From Takakia lepidozioides (taxonomy: Eukaryota > Streptophyta > Takakiopsida > Takakiales > Takakiaceae): a DNA stretch of 64,000 bases. The notes beneath the pieces were generated by a model that saw only the letters and a list, made by a program, of their open reading frames with translations, ran no database searches and had not been told where the DNA came from. A program made the position numbers and the translations under genes. The DNA is taken from contig CM060731.1 in the NCBI GenBank assembly GCA_030704615.1, positions 81,448,756 to 81,512,755 of the forward strand. The letters are read 5' to 3'. Within the stretch, counting starts at the first letter, position 1, and the number at the start of each line of letters is the position of its first letter. Shown here piece by piece: positions 12,414 to 23,716 of this stretch.

Positions 12414-15400
12414 ACTCGGGCAACCACGGAGCTGTCGGAAGATACCATCAGTCGCTTGGTGGAAGCGGTGGTCGCCAGGACTTGCAAGGTAGGCAACTAT
12501 TCTTGTGAGTTGTATCAGGAAACTGGCGCCCTGCGTAAAGGGAGTCAGTTATTGTTCGTGGATGGGATAATATCCGGAACTAACGTCGTTGTTGGTAGAC
12601 ACAGGAGCGTCGCACTCCTTCATGACGCCGGCGGCGGCGCGAAAGTTGGGACTCCCGACAAGTGACGTGGGGGCCTCTATTGAGGTGCGTCTGCCAAATG
12701 AGAACCTCAGTTGGCGACAAGGTTGGCATTTGATGTTCCTCTTCAACTGGGAGTTGGGAGGGACGTGAACTTCACCATCTGCGAGATCAATGGAGTGGAT
12801 CTCATTTTGGGGATGACCTTTTGAGCAAATCCGGAGCGGTCATAGATGGCCGCAAGAGAGTAGTCATGCTGCCATGTGGGAATGGTGGCGAGGTTTTACG
12901 AGTGTCGGAAACGCCCAAATCCGTGGGAGGGCGAATAAACCTTCTGTCAGCAAAGGAGTGGGCCGTGGAGGAGGCACACGAGTCCCAGTTTTTGCTTTAC
13001 ATTAGAGAAGTGAAAGGAGAAGGCGATGGGGAGTCGAGCCCAGATTGGATCAAGGGGATTTTGGAGAAATACCAGGATGTGATGCCGGAGGATTTACCAA
13101 GCGGCTTGCCACCGCGAAGAGGAGTTACCACAAGATTGAGGTGATACCGGGATCGGAACCGCCTGCCAAGGCGCCCTACCGGTTGAGCCACAGAGAGTTG
13201 GTCGAGCTGAAGACTCAGCTCAAGGATCTAATGTCAAAGGGGTACATCCGGCCGAGTAAGTCACCTTACGGAGCCCCGGTGCTATTCGCAGACAAGAAGG
13301 ATGGGACGCTGCGGATGTGTGTCGATTACAGGGCTTTGAATAAGGTAACTATAAAAACGGTACCCTTTGCCAAGGATCGACGACCTTTTCGACGGTTGGC
13401 AGGAGCGAAGTATTTCAGCCGGATCGACTTGCGCTCCGGCTATCATCAAATTCGGGTGGCGGAAGGAGATGAGGAGAAGACCGCGTGCAGGACAAGGTAT
13501 GGTTCATATGAGTTCTTGGTGATGCCTTTTGGGCTCACTAATGCACCGGCGACCTTTAGCACGCTGATGAACAGCCTTTTTCAGGAGTGGTTGGATGACT
13601 TTGTGATCGTGTACATCGACGACATCTTGGTGTACTCGAAAACAAAGGAGGAACACCTGGAGCACCTCAAAAGGGTGTTCCAAAAGTTGCGGGAAGGGAA
13701 GCTGTACGCCAAAGCTTCAAAATGCGAATTCGGGGTCACGAAAGTGGAGTTCTTAGGGCATGTGATTACACAGGATGGGATCAAAATGGATGACAGAAAG
13801 GTGAGGGCGATCTTGGACTGGGAGCCTCCGACTTCGGTCCCGGGAGTGCGATCCTTCCTAGGACTCGCCTCCTATTACCGGAAGTATGTGAGAAATTTCG
13901 CCAAGATCGTGGGGCCGCTGTCGGACCTTCTGTGTAAATCCAAAAGTCTGGGTATGGAACACATTTTGTGGCCAAGCTTTTGCTGAATTGAAGTAGCGGA
14001 TGGCAGAAGCTCCAGTCTTGAAAATCCTGGAGTTCGATTGTCCATTTGAGATTCATACAGATGCATCGGACTTCGCGATTGGGGGTGTACTTATGCAAGA
14101 TGAACGTCCAGTGGCTTACGAAAGTAAGAAACTGAATGAAGTGGAGCGACGGTGGCCGACGCACGAGAAAAGAGATGAAGGCGGTGGTGCACTGTCTTGA
14201 GCTTTGGTGCCACTATATTGGTTCCAACCCAGTGAAGGTGTTCACGGACAATGTCACGGTGAAGTATTTTGCCACGCAGCCCAAGTTGTCCCCAAAACAA
14301 CTTAGGTGGCAAGATACTTTGGCGGGTTCGACGTGGATATCCAGTAAACCGGGACGAGACAACGTGGTAGCCGATGCTTTAAGTAGAAAGCAGCAGCTCT
14401 TGTTGGTGTACAAGGGCGAGACGGTGCTCCAAAGGAAGATCCGGAAGGCTTACCGGAAGGATGAGCTGGCGAAGTCCGTGATGCAAGACTTGAGGATGGG
14501 GGTTAAATCGCAGTTCCACTTGCAAAATGGACTGCTCCGGTATAAGCAAAAACGTCTCTACATGCCAAAGGGAGGGATCAGAGATAGATCTTGAGAGAAT
14601 GCCATGATAGCCCGTTTGCGGGCCACGGCGGAGCCAAGCGCACTGCGGCACTCTTGAAGAAAGAGTATTTATGGCCCAAACTGAGGGAGGAGGCAGAGGA
14701 GTATGTCAAGACATGCACCACATGCCAACAAAACCGGAGCGAGTACAAAAAGCAAGCGGGGCTGTTACAACCCTTGCCGATTCCAAAGGGACTTGGGAAA
14801 GCGTCTCTCGATGGATTTCATGACTGCTATGCCGCTGTCAAAAGGATTCGATGCAATCATGGTGGTGGTGGATAGGTTCAGTAAAATGGGCCATTTCATC
14901 CCCACCAAGGAGACGGCAACGGCAGGAGACAGGGCGACTTTACTTCGCCCACGTCTTCTTAAAGCATCATGGAGTCCCGAACAATTGTCTCGGATCGCGA
15001 TCCAAAGTTTACGAGTAAAATTTTGGAGGACACTTTGGAGAAGATGGGGATGACGAGGCTGAAGATGAGCACCGCCTTCCGACCTACGACCGACGGCCAA
15101 ACAGAAAGAGTGAATTCCGTAGTGAAGCAGATCTTGCGGAATACGTGTCGGCAGACCAAACAGACTGGGTGGAACGCTTAGACGCGGCAGAGTTCTGTAT
15201 GAAAGGCAGGCAAATCGGAAGCGGAGGGAAGTGAAGTTTGAGGCAGGCACAGAGGTCTGGTTGAACATCAAGAATTTCCGACTACCTCCGGAAGTGAGTC
15301 CGAAGTTTGTACCTCCGTATGCGGGACCCTTTCGCATTCGGAAGGTTATGAATGAGGATGTGTGTATGAATTGGAGCTGCCGGAAAACAGCAAGGTGCAC

Positions 15401-15742
15401 CCAGTATTCCATGTCTCCCTTTTGAAGCCTTATTTCAAAGATGAAGCACGTCCGAATCGGCATCAAGTGTTGCGTCCGCCACCTATGCTGTTGGATCATC
15501 AAAATGAACCTGAGTACGAGGTGGAGGAGGCAATACTTAAGTCGAGGAGGTTCAGGAACCGAGAAACGGAGTATCTCATCAAATGGAAGGGCTCATCATG
15601 TGGAGGCATCTTGGGGCGTGCCTCAGAAATGGGAAACGCATCCGAGGCGGTTGCAGCTTTCGAAGGGCGACCTCAAAAGCGGAAGAAGCGTTACATCAAC
15701 CTTGGAGCGTGGGGGAGGAAATGCATGCTTAGCCCGGCTTAG
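12414..15742 (+). pseudogene. Chromovirus pol (PR-RT-RH-IN-chromodomain), broken
   Basis: Domains in order: aspartic protease with DTGAS at 12598-12612 (out of frame with the upstream part); reverse transcriptase ~13045-13940 with [20 protein letters not shown] and the catalytic YIDD at 13612-13623; RNase H ~14000-14400 with TDASD and ADALSR; integrase zinc-binding region ~14590-14740 (H...H...CTTCQ) and core ~14790-15180 with the first Asp in MDFM, then SDRDPKF and GQTERVN. Then comes the C-terminal region and a chromodomain from about 15515 (YEVEEAILKSRR...YLIKWKG). At least six frame changes or stops are needed to read through. Integrase sequence is missing around 15180-15230, where the core jumps straight to the C-terminal part. 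Confidence 0.93.
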
Positions 15743-16593
15743 CTAGCTTAGGAATCTGATTGCAAAAACTTGTATTGTACAAAACGTGCTATAAATGAAA
15801 TGGCTTCCAAATGTTGTGCGTCCTATTTTGTTTGGAATGGTGATGCATGGTATGGTTGGCTAGTGTGTAGAATGCATGCTAGCTTATAAAAGTGGGAGAG
15901 GTAAATTGGGTTAATCGGTGTGTTTGCGTAGAGCCGAAATCGGGTGACCCCCATCCAAGGGGCAAGGAAACTTGCGACTTCTTTGGGAGTTCACGTGCTA
16001 GTGCGCACCTGGCGCGTGCGCGTACTATAACTGCGCTACCGAGGGGTTGCCTTGTAGTGCGGGCTAACGCGGAAGCTACGTGCTTCCGTTCACGTACTAT
16101 AATCGTGTAGCCTCGGGACGAAGTCGTAGTGCGGCTTCGGCGTGTTCCCGTACTTCAGGCCAGCATTCCAAGGCGGACCCAATTGTAGTGATTGGGGCGC
16201 ACGGTTGGTTCAAGGTTATCTTCCTAGTCAAAGAGGGTTCCAGGTGAACCCTTGCTCAAGGTGATGCCAAAAGCGGCATCATGAGCGGTCGCGCAAGCAA
16301 TGTTGTTGCAGTAAGGCGATTCGATCCTCAAGGAGAATCGTTCCTTGGCCTTGAAGTAGGCCAAGAAGAGTGCACTGGGAGGAGCTTGAGAGGCTCCACC
16401 CTTGGCCGGGACTTGGAGGAAGTCGGGCCGAACTAGCTAGTGGAGAGTAGAGTCAAGTGTGGGGTTGGTTCTTTGCCATGGGACGCCATGATACGGAAAC
16501 AAACTCCTTGATGTGGGACGCCACAACTTGGATGTTCGTTTCTACAAAACGACAAGTCGATGAGGACATCGACTCTCTGTTGGTAGGGGTGTG
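15743..16593 (+). other. Chromovirus 3' non-coding region
   Basis: About 850 bp between the end of the chromodomain and the 3' LTR, without a credible ORF. Around 16010-16140 it holds repeated CGTACTATAA / TGTAGTGCGG motifs flanked by GC-rich inverted pieces. The polypurine tract next to the LTR is weak. Confidence 0.6.
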
Positions 16594-17321
16594 TGTCGCG
16601 GCCCTTTGCCTTGAGGGCAGGGGGTCGGGACACATGAGGGGCTGCCTCTGTGGTGGGGGCAGCGACAGCGATAGGTATGGGGGGCTGAAGCCCTTGAGTG
16701 CCCAAGGCACTCAAGGAGGCGGAGGCACTCACTAGGTGGAGCCCCGCACACCGGGTTGCGGTGGGGGGTGGCTCCACAAGGGGGGTGGTGGTAGCTTAGC
16801 GGGACTTAGTGGGGGTGGCATAGGACTCACCATGGGGTGGAGACCTCGAGGTGGGAGTCGTGGGGAGTCTTGGGACTCATCACGGTCCATTGGGGCCGCG
16901 GTGAGTGGGCCAAGACTCACCGCGACTCACCACCGGGAATCGAGGATCTCGTGGGCTCGCCATAAAATGGCATGGCTGGTTGTGAAACCCCCGCGGACAG
17001 CTACAGAAGTATATATAGGGAGTAGTAACCCCGAGAACGGTGCAAGCCCGTTGGTGACCAAAAACTAGTGAGTAAGCGAGCGAGCGAGCCGGAAAGCGAC
17101 CAAAGAGTGGGGAGCTGTTCCGGATTGCCAACTACAAAAGGGAATTCCCGCTGGTTCCAAAGCGGTGGAGGGTTCTTTGGGAGAACAAAGGGGGACCGTT
17201 ATGCCCCGGTGAGCAGCCGAAGCTCCAAGTTGGCCCGGCGGCCAGGTTGGGAGTCAGGCGCGCGCATCAAAGCGAGTAACTATGACTTGAGGGGGAGCTT
17301 ACCGAAGGGAGGTGCGCGACA
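16594..17321 (+). repeat. 3' LTR of chromovirus
   Basis: 728 bp, same termini as the 5' LTR, followed at once by the CGATT duplication at 17322-17326. Differences from the 5' LTR include several single-base changes and length changes in G runs. Confidence 0.95.
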
Positions 17322-17528
17322 CGATTCATGTGGGGGCGTTTGCAGCTATTCGGCTCTCAGCCTGCTGCTGGGTCTGTCGGGCAAACATGTGTCATGCTGG
17401 GTGGGAGAGTCTGGTGGAGGGTCCACTCTGCAGTCTAGTCCACTCTGCAAGTCTGCTGGAGGGTCCACTCTACGTGCAGAGTGGATTGTGAGTCCCCTGC
17501 CCAGTCCGCTAGAGGGTCTGCCCAGTCT
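17322..17528. repeat. Short direct repeats between two LTR elements
   Basis: A GGAGGGTCCACTCT unit occurs at about 17417 and 17459, with partial copies in between. No coding sequence. The first five bases are the right-hand copy of the chromovirus target duplication. Confidence 0.5.
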
Positions 17529-18722
17529 GTTACGGACATAGCCCAGATGAACTTACTAGGAGTAAATACCAGAAGTTATCAAGTTACCATGTTATCAAAA
17601 GTTACCATATGTTATAGTGATTTATCATGATCTACCATGATTTATCATAAGTTATCAAATTATCAGGAGTTTATCAAATTACCGATAGTTGAAGCTTCAT
17701 TTGGATCCATCAAGATACCTCCTTTGTTTAAGGAAACTTCTCCATCAAAAAACTTTTGTTTAACCTTGGAAACTTCTCCATCAAGAAAACTCCATTGGGG
17801 AAGATTCGTAGGGAACTTCCTAGTAGCCAGTATATATAGGATGCGATACTGGACACTCTTCAGTCTCGCCAACACAAGTTCAAGCTACTCTTGTTTCCAG
17901 TTCTAGTACTTCAGTTCAGCTTCCAGTACTCTAGCCCAGTTTCCAGTATCTGGGCTAGAGTAGCCCAATTACAAGCTGATCAATCTCAAGATCTTGGCAA
18001 CACTCTCCACAATTTGCAACAACAAATTTCAGAGTTAAAAGAGTCGAACAATGGATCTTCAACCATACGAATCCCTACTACAATAGCTCCTACTACAACG
18101 GTTCCTCTTCAACAGATTACGAAAGAACCAAAGATCAGCATGCCCGAGAAATTTGAAGATCAAGATTTCGCGGTTTTGTTCAACAAGTATGACTGTTCCT
18201 ACGACTACATCACAACGCTACCCCAATGAAGGTATTCAAGTGGGATTCGTGGGCACCCTTCTATCAGGCATTGCCCTATCTTGGTTTGCACCGCTATGAG
18301 AAAAAAAATTGCATTTACTATATAATTTTGAATCGTGTCTGAGTTCACTGCAACATTTGGAGAGAATGATAGAGAGAGAGTTGCAGAGGCAAAGATGCGA
18401 AATCTTCGACAAGCAGCACGTCTTGCTTCCGTTTATACTGCCGAATTTCGACAACTTGCGTGCGACCTCGACTGGAATGAGAAGAGTCTCATTAGTCAGT
18501 TTTGATGTGGGCTAAAAGAAGAAATAAAAGATTTGTTGCTAACAATGTCAAATGTGAGTACACCGAGCGAATTCATCACCCAAGTCATTGCATGCGATAA
18601 TCGTTTGTTCGAAAGACGTCAAGAGAAGCAATCTGGATGGTCGACGACGCATCATGCCGCTGCTACTATGGCACCAAACACAACGATCCATCAGACATCC
18701 GGTAATGATCCTATGCAGATTG
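17529..18722 (+). mobile_element. Second Ty3/gypsy element: 5' LTR-like region and partial gag
   Basis: TGTTACGGACATAGCCC at 17529 looks like an LTR start, and a TATA-like GTATATATAGG sits at ~17830. From about 17950 a gag reading follows: a coiled region (LHNLQQQISELKES), KEPKISMPEKF, then GFVGTLLSGIALSWF, EFRQLACDLDWNEKSLISQF and ACDNRLFERRQEKQ. This matches gypsy Gag capsid, with several frameshifts and stops. The reading is cut at 18722 by a CACTA terminus. The zinc knuckle and pol were not found elsewhere in the window. Confidence 0.75.
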
Positions 18723-19430
18723 CACTACAGGAAAAGGGGGGCCTTTGCGACGCCCGAGCCACGCCGCAGCGTCGGGAAAACGCGCATTTCGGGCACGCGG
18801 CAGGCACCAAAATTTGCGACGCCCGGCCATCACCCGGCAGTCGCATGGGCGTCACCAAAATGACATCGCAAAAATACGATGTATGGGGGTCGCGAGCCCC
18901 CGCCCCAACTCCCGCGACTGTCGGACGTCGCTTTTCGGGTCGTCCGCACCGATAGCAGGGGCCTCTTTCGAGCGATGTCTCGCCGTCGCAGCCCTCCAGC
19001 TGACGGCGTTGGTGGCGGCGACGACGCGGCGTCGCATCCCTTTTTTTTTCTAACCTGCCCGGGAGTCCCATCCTAAAACCCAAAAACATGTGGCGTAAGC
19101 CGAGTGGTATGCCAAGCGACGTTAGTGCGTCACTGCAAGCGACTATTGGGCGTGGCAAAAAAAAAACAGCAGGAGCAAGAGTCGGGCTCCGCCACGCCCG
19201 AGCGTGGGTTTTCGCGACGCTCTAGCGTCGTTTTTTTATATTTAATCAAAAAAAATAAAAGACGTGGCTCAGGCAGGGTGGCGGGCCTGGCGTCGCAGCT
19301 TGCGACCCCCATACCAAAAAAAACACGTCGCAGGGGGTGTTGGGCGTTGCCGCCCGCAAATGGGACCCCCGCCCAAAAAGCACTTCATCAATGGCGACGT
19401 CCTGTAGTCGCGAGGGCAGCCTGGTTGGGG
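18723..19430. repeat. CACTA subterminal repeats (GCGACG type), element A
   Basis: Many copies of GCGACGCC, GCGACG and the inverted CGTCGC lie within 700 bp. In CACTA elements such iterated subterminal motifs are the usual binding sites for the TNPA/TNP1-type protein. Short low-complexity frames in this interval are not genes. Confidence 0.7.
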
Positions 19431-19703
19431 GGGGGGGGGGGTTGGGGGGTTGATTTTGGTGGTGAATTGGGGGGGGGTTTTTTTTTTGTCTGGTTTTGTT
19501 TTTGGGGATGGGAGACCTTACAGCTTCCATTTTCTTGATTTAGCAGGTACACAATTGAGCAAGCATGAATCGAGGGTGAGGACGGTGCGACACATGAATA
19601 AGATGGAAGATGGAAAGATGGAAATATATTTACAGGAAATGAGCTGAAAAGCTCACAAAGGTTCAGTAGGCTGACCCTGGGACCTACATGGACTAGGACT
19701 ATT

Positions 19704-22247
19704 CATCCTCATCCTCATCCTTTGTGGAGGACTCAGAGCTATCCGACGAGCCTGATGACTTCGCGGCCTTTGCCAGAGCACCTAAATGAGGCGGCGTTCA
19801 ACCTTACGCGACGTAAGGTGCTTCCCTCTCCTCGAAAAGAGAGGGGAAAATCCCCAAAAATCCTGCCTTGTAAGGCGCCATCCTCTCTAACTAAAAAATC
19901 ATGGCCGGGTCTTTACGCTAGCCTGATAGCCTCGGTTAATGAGGCGTATTTTTTATGCTTTGTGTTGAGGGCTTGTGCTGGTATTGGGGGGTCATGGTAT
20001 TGTGGCTGGTATGAAAAAACTGATACCAGTCTGGTCATGGTATATGACCAAGTATTCTCCCAAATTATACCAGACTGGTGTGGTATCTAATACCAGTGCA
20101 TATACCTGTGCACATACTAGGCAATATCCTATATACCGGTACAGCACTGGTTGAGACCTGAGGGTGATCCTACTAGCATGTGATGGAATGTCATTTGGCT
20201 AGGAATTAAGCAAACTGATCAGTCAGTCAGTCAGCTGAATTAGTTTGAATGGCTTGCTTCTCTTCCCTCCCTGCTTTGTCCTTTCCCATTTTGGGGTTTT
20301 TCTCTCCTATGTTCAAATACCTCATGTTTCCTGTGAATTTATTTTAGTTATGGGATAGTAGCTTCTCTATTTTAAGCCTTCACCCCCTGAAAAGGGGCAT
20401 TACGCTAGCTTCGGCTGGCGTCGTATATATATATATGCATGCCCAACATATCATGAATCATGTACAAGTGCCTAAACAATTGTCGATGTCTACTACGATG
20501 ATTTTTGTCTCAATGAGTGCATCCCACGATACCTATGCACCCCCCCCCCCCCCCCCCTCCCCAACAATTAGTGAATTACACACATACGTTGCATCGAATC
20601 CACCTCATTAATGCGCATGCGACAAATGGAAGGTGAAATGATTCAGGATTTGCCAACCTGTATAATTCCATAAGGTGGTTTGGGTATGGCCCTCTTTTCC
20701 ATTGCCCTCCGAATGATCTGTCTGGCACGGTACCTCATGTCCTTCAGGTTTCGCCCCACCATCTCCATCACCCTTGTGTCACTCCAATTGCCCGAAAACC
20801 GGCAGTCTAACTCGCAATGAGGTGGTTCACCTCCACCGGTGGCACCACGATCTTTGCCAAATCCACGTCCTGTATCGCCAAGGCCATGTTCTTCTTCCCA
20901 CCCTCTCCCTTCTTTGTAGTCTCTTTCCCCTGATCCTTTGTTACCCCATTGCCCTCCCCCGCATGCACACTTATCCCTTCCTCTCCATGGGACTTCTTCT
21001 TCTTCTTCTTTTCCTTCCCCTTCTCCACGACCATCTCCATCCCCTTCCCCGCTACTCCCTCTCTCTCCTTCTCCCTCTCCTTTCTCTCTCTCTCTCTCCT
21101 CGGCAGCCCCTTCATTGATGGTAAAAGGGATCTCGGGAGGTCGAGGCCTCTTCTTCTTACCTTTGGTGTTCGGGTCCTTCATGAATACCACGTGCTCTCC
21201 CTCATTGGCAACCCCACCGGACTGCACCAATGAGGCCAGCCATGTTGGTGCCTCGTGAAGACAAATAACCCCTCCAAATTCAAAAAAGAAACAAACAAAG
21301 AAAATCATGCATGCAAAGGAAAGGATAAAACATGGAACAAGGTGCGACAATTGTACCTTTGCAAGCTTGTCCGACTCGCCCCCGGTGTCACCCGATGTGG
21401 CAGGAGTCCCCGTTGCCGGATGTGCCCGCGCTATCCCCTCTCGGAGCGCCACTGGAAGTAGATTCCAGATGTGGAGCATAGTCGGTGGCGGCGCCCCGTA
21501 GTCCAGGCCCTTCTTTGCTGACCGCTCAGGCTTAGGGGGCGACGTCGCTGATCGGCTAGGCCGCTCCAAACTGGCCCATACCTCCTCCTCCCCCCCCCCC
21601 CCCCCCCCCAAATGCGTATCAGGGTAGAAGCCCTCACTCGGCTTGACTTCTTCGAGGCGCTTCGCTATCTTGGCCACTTCATTGGCCCTCCTCGTCTCCT
21701 CCCCCTCATCAACAACATTGGGCTAGCAATGGAGGCTTTCAAAGGCCCTTGAACCTGACGTTGGGCCTTGGCAAGTGCAGCCTTTGCTGTGGAGGAAGGG
21801 GTCGTTATGGGGGTGACCGGGCCCCCGAACGGGTGATGTGCTTGCCAAGGTACATTTCACCCGTCTTGGTGGCCGGGGGTGTGCTCAACTGAGCATCCGG
21901 CTCAGCAACAACCTCCCGAATAGGAGAGCTGGCTGACCCGGCCCCTGGCGCATCCAAGATGTGGACAAGAGGGGGGCAGACGAGCCCTCCGGCTGCGGCT
22001 GTCGACGGGGTGGTTAACCGTGAGATGCCTGGCGCGTCACACGTGCCGGCAGAGCAAACGGATTGTCCGCCCCTTTCTTTGGGGCAGGGGACTTCTTCTC
22101 TTTCCCCATAAGCTGGCACCTGTATGCAAACCCACAAGTTGGCCTCATTAGGAAACAACCTCTACATTCCAGATCAAAAACAAAAAAATCCAAGCATGTC
22201 GGGGGCTGAGAGCAGCAAGTGCTCGGGGTCTCGAGAGGGGGCAACAA
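19704..22247 (-). pseudogene. TNP1-like CACTA protein, element A
   Basis: The largest open piece (21677-20643) has an N-terminal region, a long Glu/Gly/Lys-rich low-complexity stretch, then EMVGRNLKDMRYRARQIIRRAM. That aligns with LELVGKNLKDKRYRARQ in the gene at 32817-34240. Upstream pieces (22247-21805) contain MGKEKKSPAPKKGADNPF. The reading ends near 19704 with an acidic Ser/Asp/Glu tail (SSGSSDSSESSTKDEDEDE), like the SSDEYTYDSGDEE end of its sister. The NLKDxRYRxR motif is typical of TNP1/En-Spm second proteins, which bind subterminal repeats. Middle exons are not clear, and poly(C) and poly(G) tracts interrupt it. Confidence 0.6.
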
Positions 22248-22639
22248 AGAGAAAAGAAAAAGGTGGGGGGGGGGGGGGGGGGGGTGTGACTGAGCACCAC
22301 GAGCTCAGTCACGCCCCCACCCCCCCTCCATTTATTTATTTATATTTCCTGATCTCTCCCTCTCTCTGTCCATCTTTGTCCCTCTCTCTCTCTCTCTCTC
22401 CCTCTCTTTTTTGCTGCTCACAAAAATAAACAAATCACAAAGGAGAGAGAGTGCAGAAAAAGTTAAAAAGATTGTACTCATAAGATGTTGTTTGTCGTAG
22501 CCTTGTGGCCATTGACCCCGCGCCCAATTTGAGCGGAAACAAAAGGGACAGAACTTGCCTCTGTCAGGGGCTGACGTTGGTAGTAAGACTTACCTTCATA
22601 TATAGAATTAATCCGAGTTTTCTAGATATCCTCTAGAAA

Positions 22640-23163
22640 ATCCCTCCACACAAGCATCGATATGCTATCTGTGATTTGCCCAATAACTAGGCCTCATGAG
22701 GGCCTGGGCTTTTGGCTCAGCCTTGAGACTTTCAAAGTTGGTAAACAGAGGTACAGGCACAATTCCCTTGATAGATTTGAAGAGAGCGTCTCTTTGGTGA
22801 GAGAACCCCGGACAGTGTATCAGAAAATGCCACAATTGCACTCTCCCTTTCCTCTCTGCTTCTGTTTGTTGTTCAAAGGTAGGCTTCCTGCCCTGAGTTT
22901 AAATTTCAGTCTAGTGCCGAGAGTGGGTAGACCCTTGAGGTCATCCAAGATGTCCACCCCCATGTCACTGACTGGAAACAAGTTCAGGGAAGTTTTCTGC
23001 CTAACTTCATTTTCATCAGAAAATCTCATGGCAACAGACATGGCTTTGGACACTACAGCCTCTAAGTCAGATTTATCAACCCATATTACCCTAAACCCCA
23101 CTCTCTGAACTACCTCTCTCCCAAAGAACAAATGAAAACGGGAGGGAAAAGAGGTGCTTCAAG
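22640..23163 (-). other. Uncharacterised ORF region between CACTA elements
   Basis: An open minus-strand frame (23131-22820) reads like a protein (VIWVDKSDLEAVVSKAMSVAMRF...LFPVSDMGVDILDDLKGLP), but I do not recognise a family. A stretch at about 22705-22750 resembles 25125-25175 (CTCAGCCTyGrGrCTTTCAAArTTGGTAA), suggesting a small shared repeat. Confidence 0.3.
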
Positions 23164-23447
23164 CACTTAGGGAAAAAAAAAGGCGCGACGCCTACGTGCG
23201 ACGCCTGGCCGTCGCATGCCTGCGCCCCGCCTTTTTTTTGAAATCTAAAAATGGTATTTGCGACGGCGGGCCGTCGCTGCTTGGGACCCCCGGCCCCATA
23301 ATAAAAAAAACACGTCACCTCCCGCGACGGCTTTCCGTCGCGGGGTGCGACCCCCAGGTAAATTTTTTAAAAAAAACGCGTCGCCAAATGCGACGCGAGG
23401 GTGTCGCAGGAGACGACGGCCGACCTTTCTGGGTTTAGGGTTTAGGG
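23164..23447. repeat. CACTA subterminal repeats, element B left; includes telomere-like pair
   Basis: GCGACGCC/GGCGTCGC-type motifs recur from 23184 to 23415. The segment closes with two TTTAGGG units at 23434-23447, matching the plant telomere repeat, too short to be called a true interstitial telomere. Confidence 0.6.
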
Positions 23448-23716
23448 CCTTTTGGGTTTCTTAGTTTTTATTTTTTTATTTTTATTTTCATATGGTACTG
23501 GGTTAGGGGTGTTGCTTTCTTTATGGTGCTGGGTTTTGAATTGGCGGTTTTGGTTGTGGGTCTTGGGGTTAAAAGGATAAATGGCGTAATTATGATTCAC
23601 ATACCCAAAATGTGGTTCAATCTGATAAGCGCAAAGCGCTAGGTCTCAACAAAATTTTCCATCGTGTGGGCATCCTGAAGATAGAACGTGAGGAAGGATT
23701 TATTGTCTTGGGCTCT

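Larger units (their letters stand above)
10553..17321 (+). mobile_element. Ty3/gypsy chromovirus LTR retrotransposon, full length but decayed
   Basis: The element is 6.77 kb. Two LTRs begin TGTCGCGG and end GCGCGACA. It is flanked by an identical 5-bp target duplication, CGATT, at 10548-10552 and 17322-17326. The primer binding site is complementary to the 3' end of plant initiator tRNA-Met. The order gag - protease - reverse transcriptase - RNase H - integrase - chromodomain defines a chromovirus. Frameshifts and an integrase deletion make it non-autonomous. Confidence 0.96.
18723..22250 (-). mobile_element. CACTA (En/Spm) element A, left part; right border uncertain
   Basis: It starts with CACTACAGGAAAAGGGGGG at 18723, the typical CACTA terminal motif. 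A GCGACG/GTCGCA-rich subterminal region runs to about 19430, and a TNP1-like gene on the minus strand follows. The gene therefore reads toward the 18723 end. The 3 bases outside are TTG; no matching duplication was found beyond the possible right ends at 35155 (TAT) or 35220 (AAT), so the true right border is not known. Confidence 0.7.

Noticed and set aside
20938-21258. Ser/Pro/Leu-rich plus-strand frames opposite the TNP1-like gene
   Set aside because: Antisense shadows of the Glu/Gly/Arg-rich low-complexity region of the minus-strand gene.
20643-21677. Apparent membrane segment in the TNP1-like protein of element A
   Set aside because: The hydrophobic stretch near the middle (CFILSFACMIFFVCFFFEFG) falls where an intron is likely (no counterpart in the sister gene) and is probably translated non-coding DNA.
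23434-23447. Two TTTAGGG units as an interstitial telomere
   Set aside because: Two units are expected by chance in such T/G-rich sequence and GGGTTTAGGG is common in plant DNA; not enough for a telomeric remnant.
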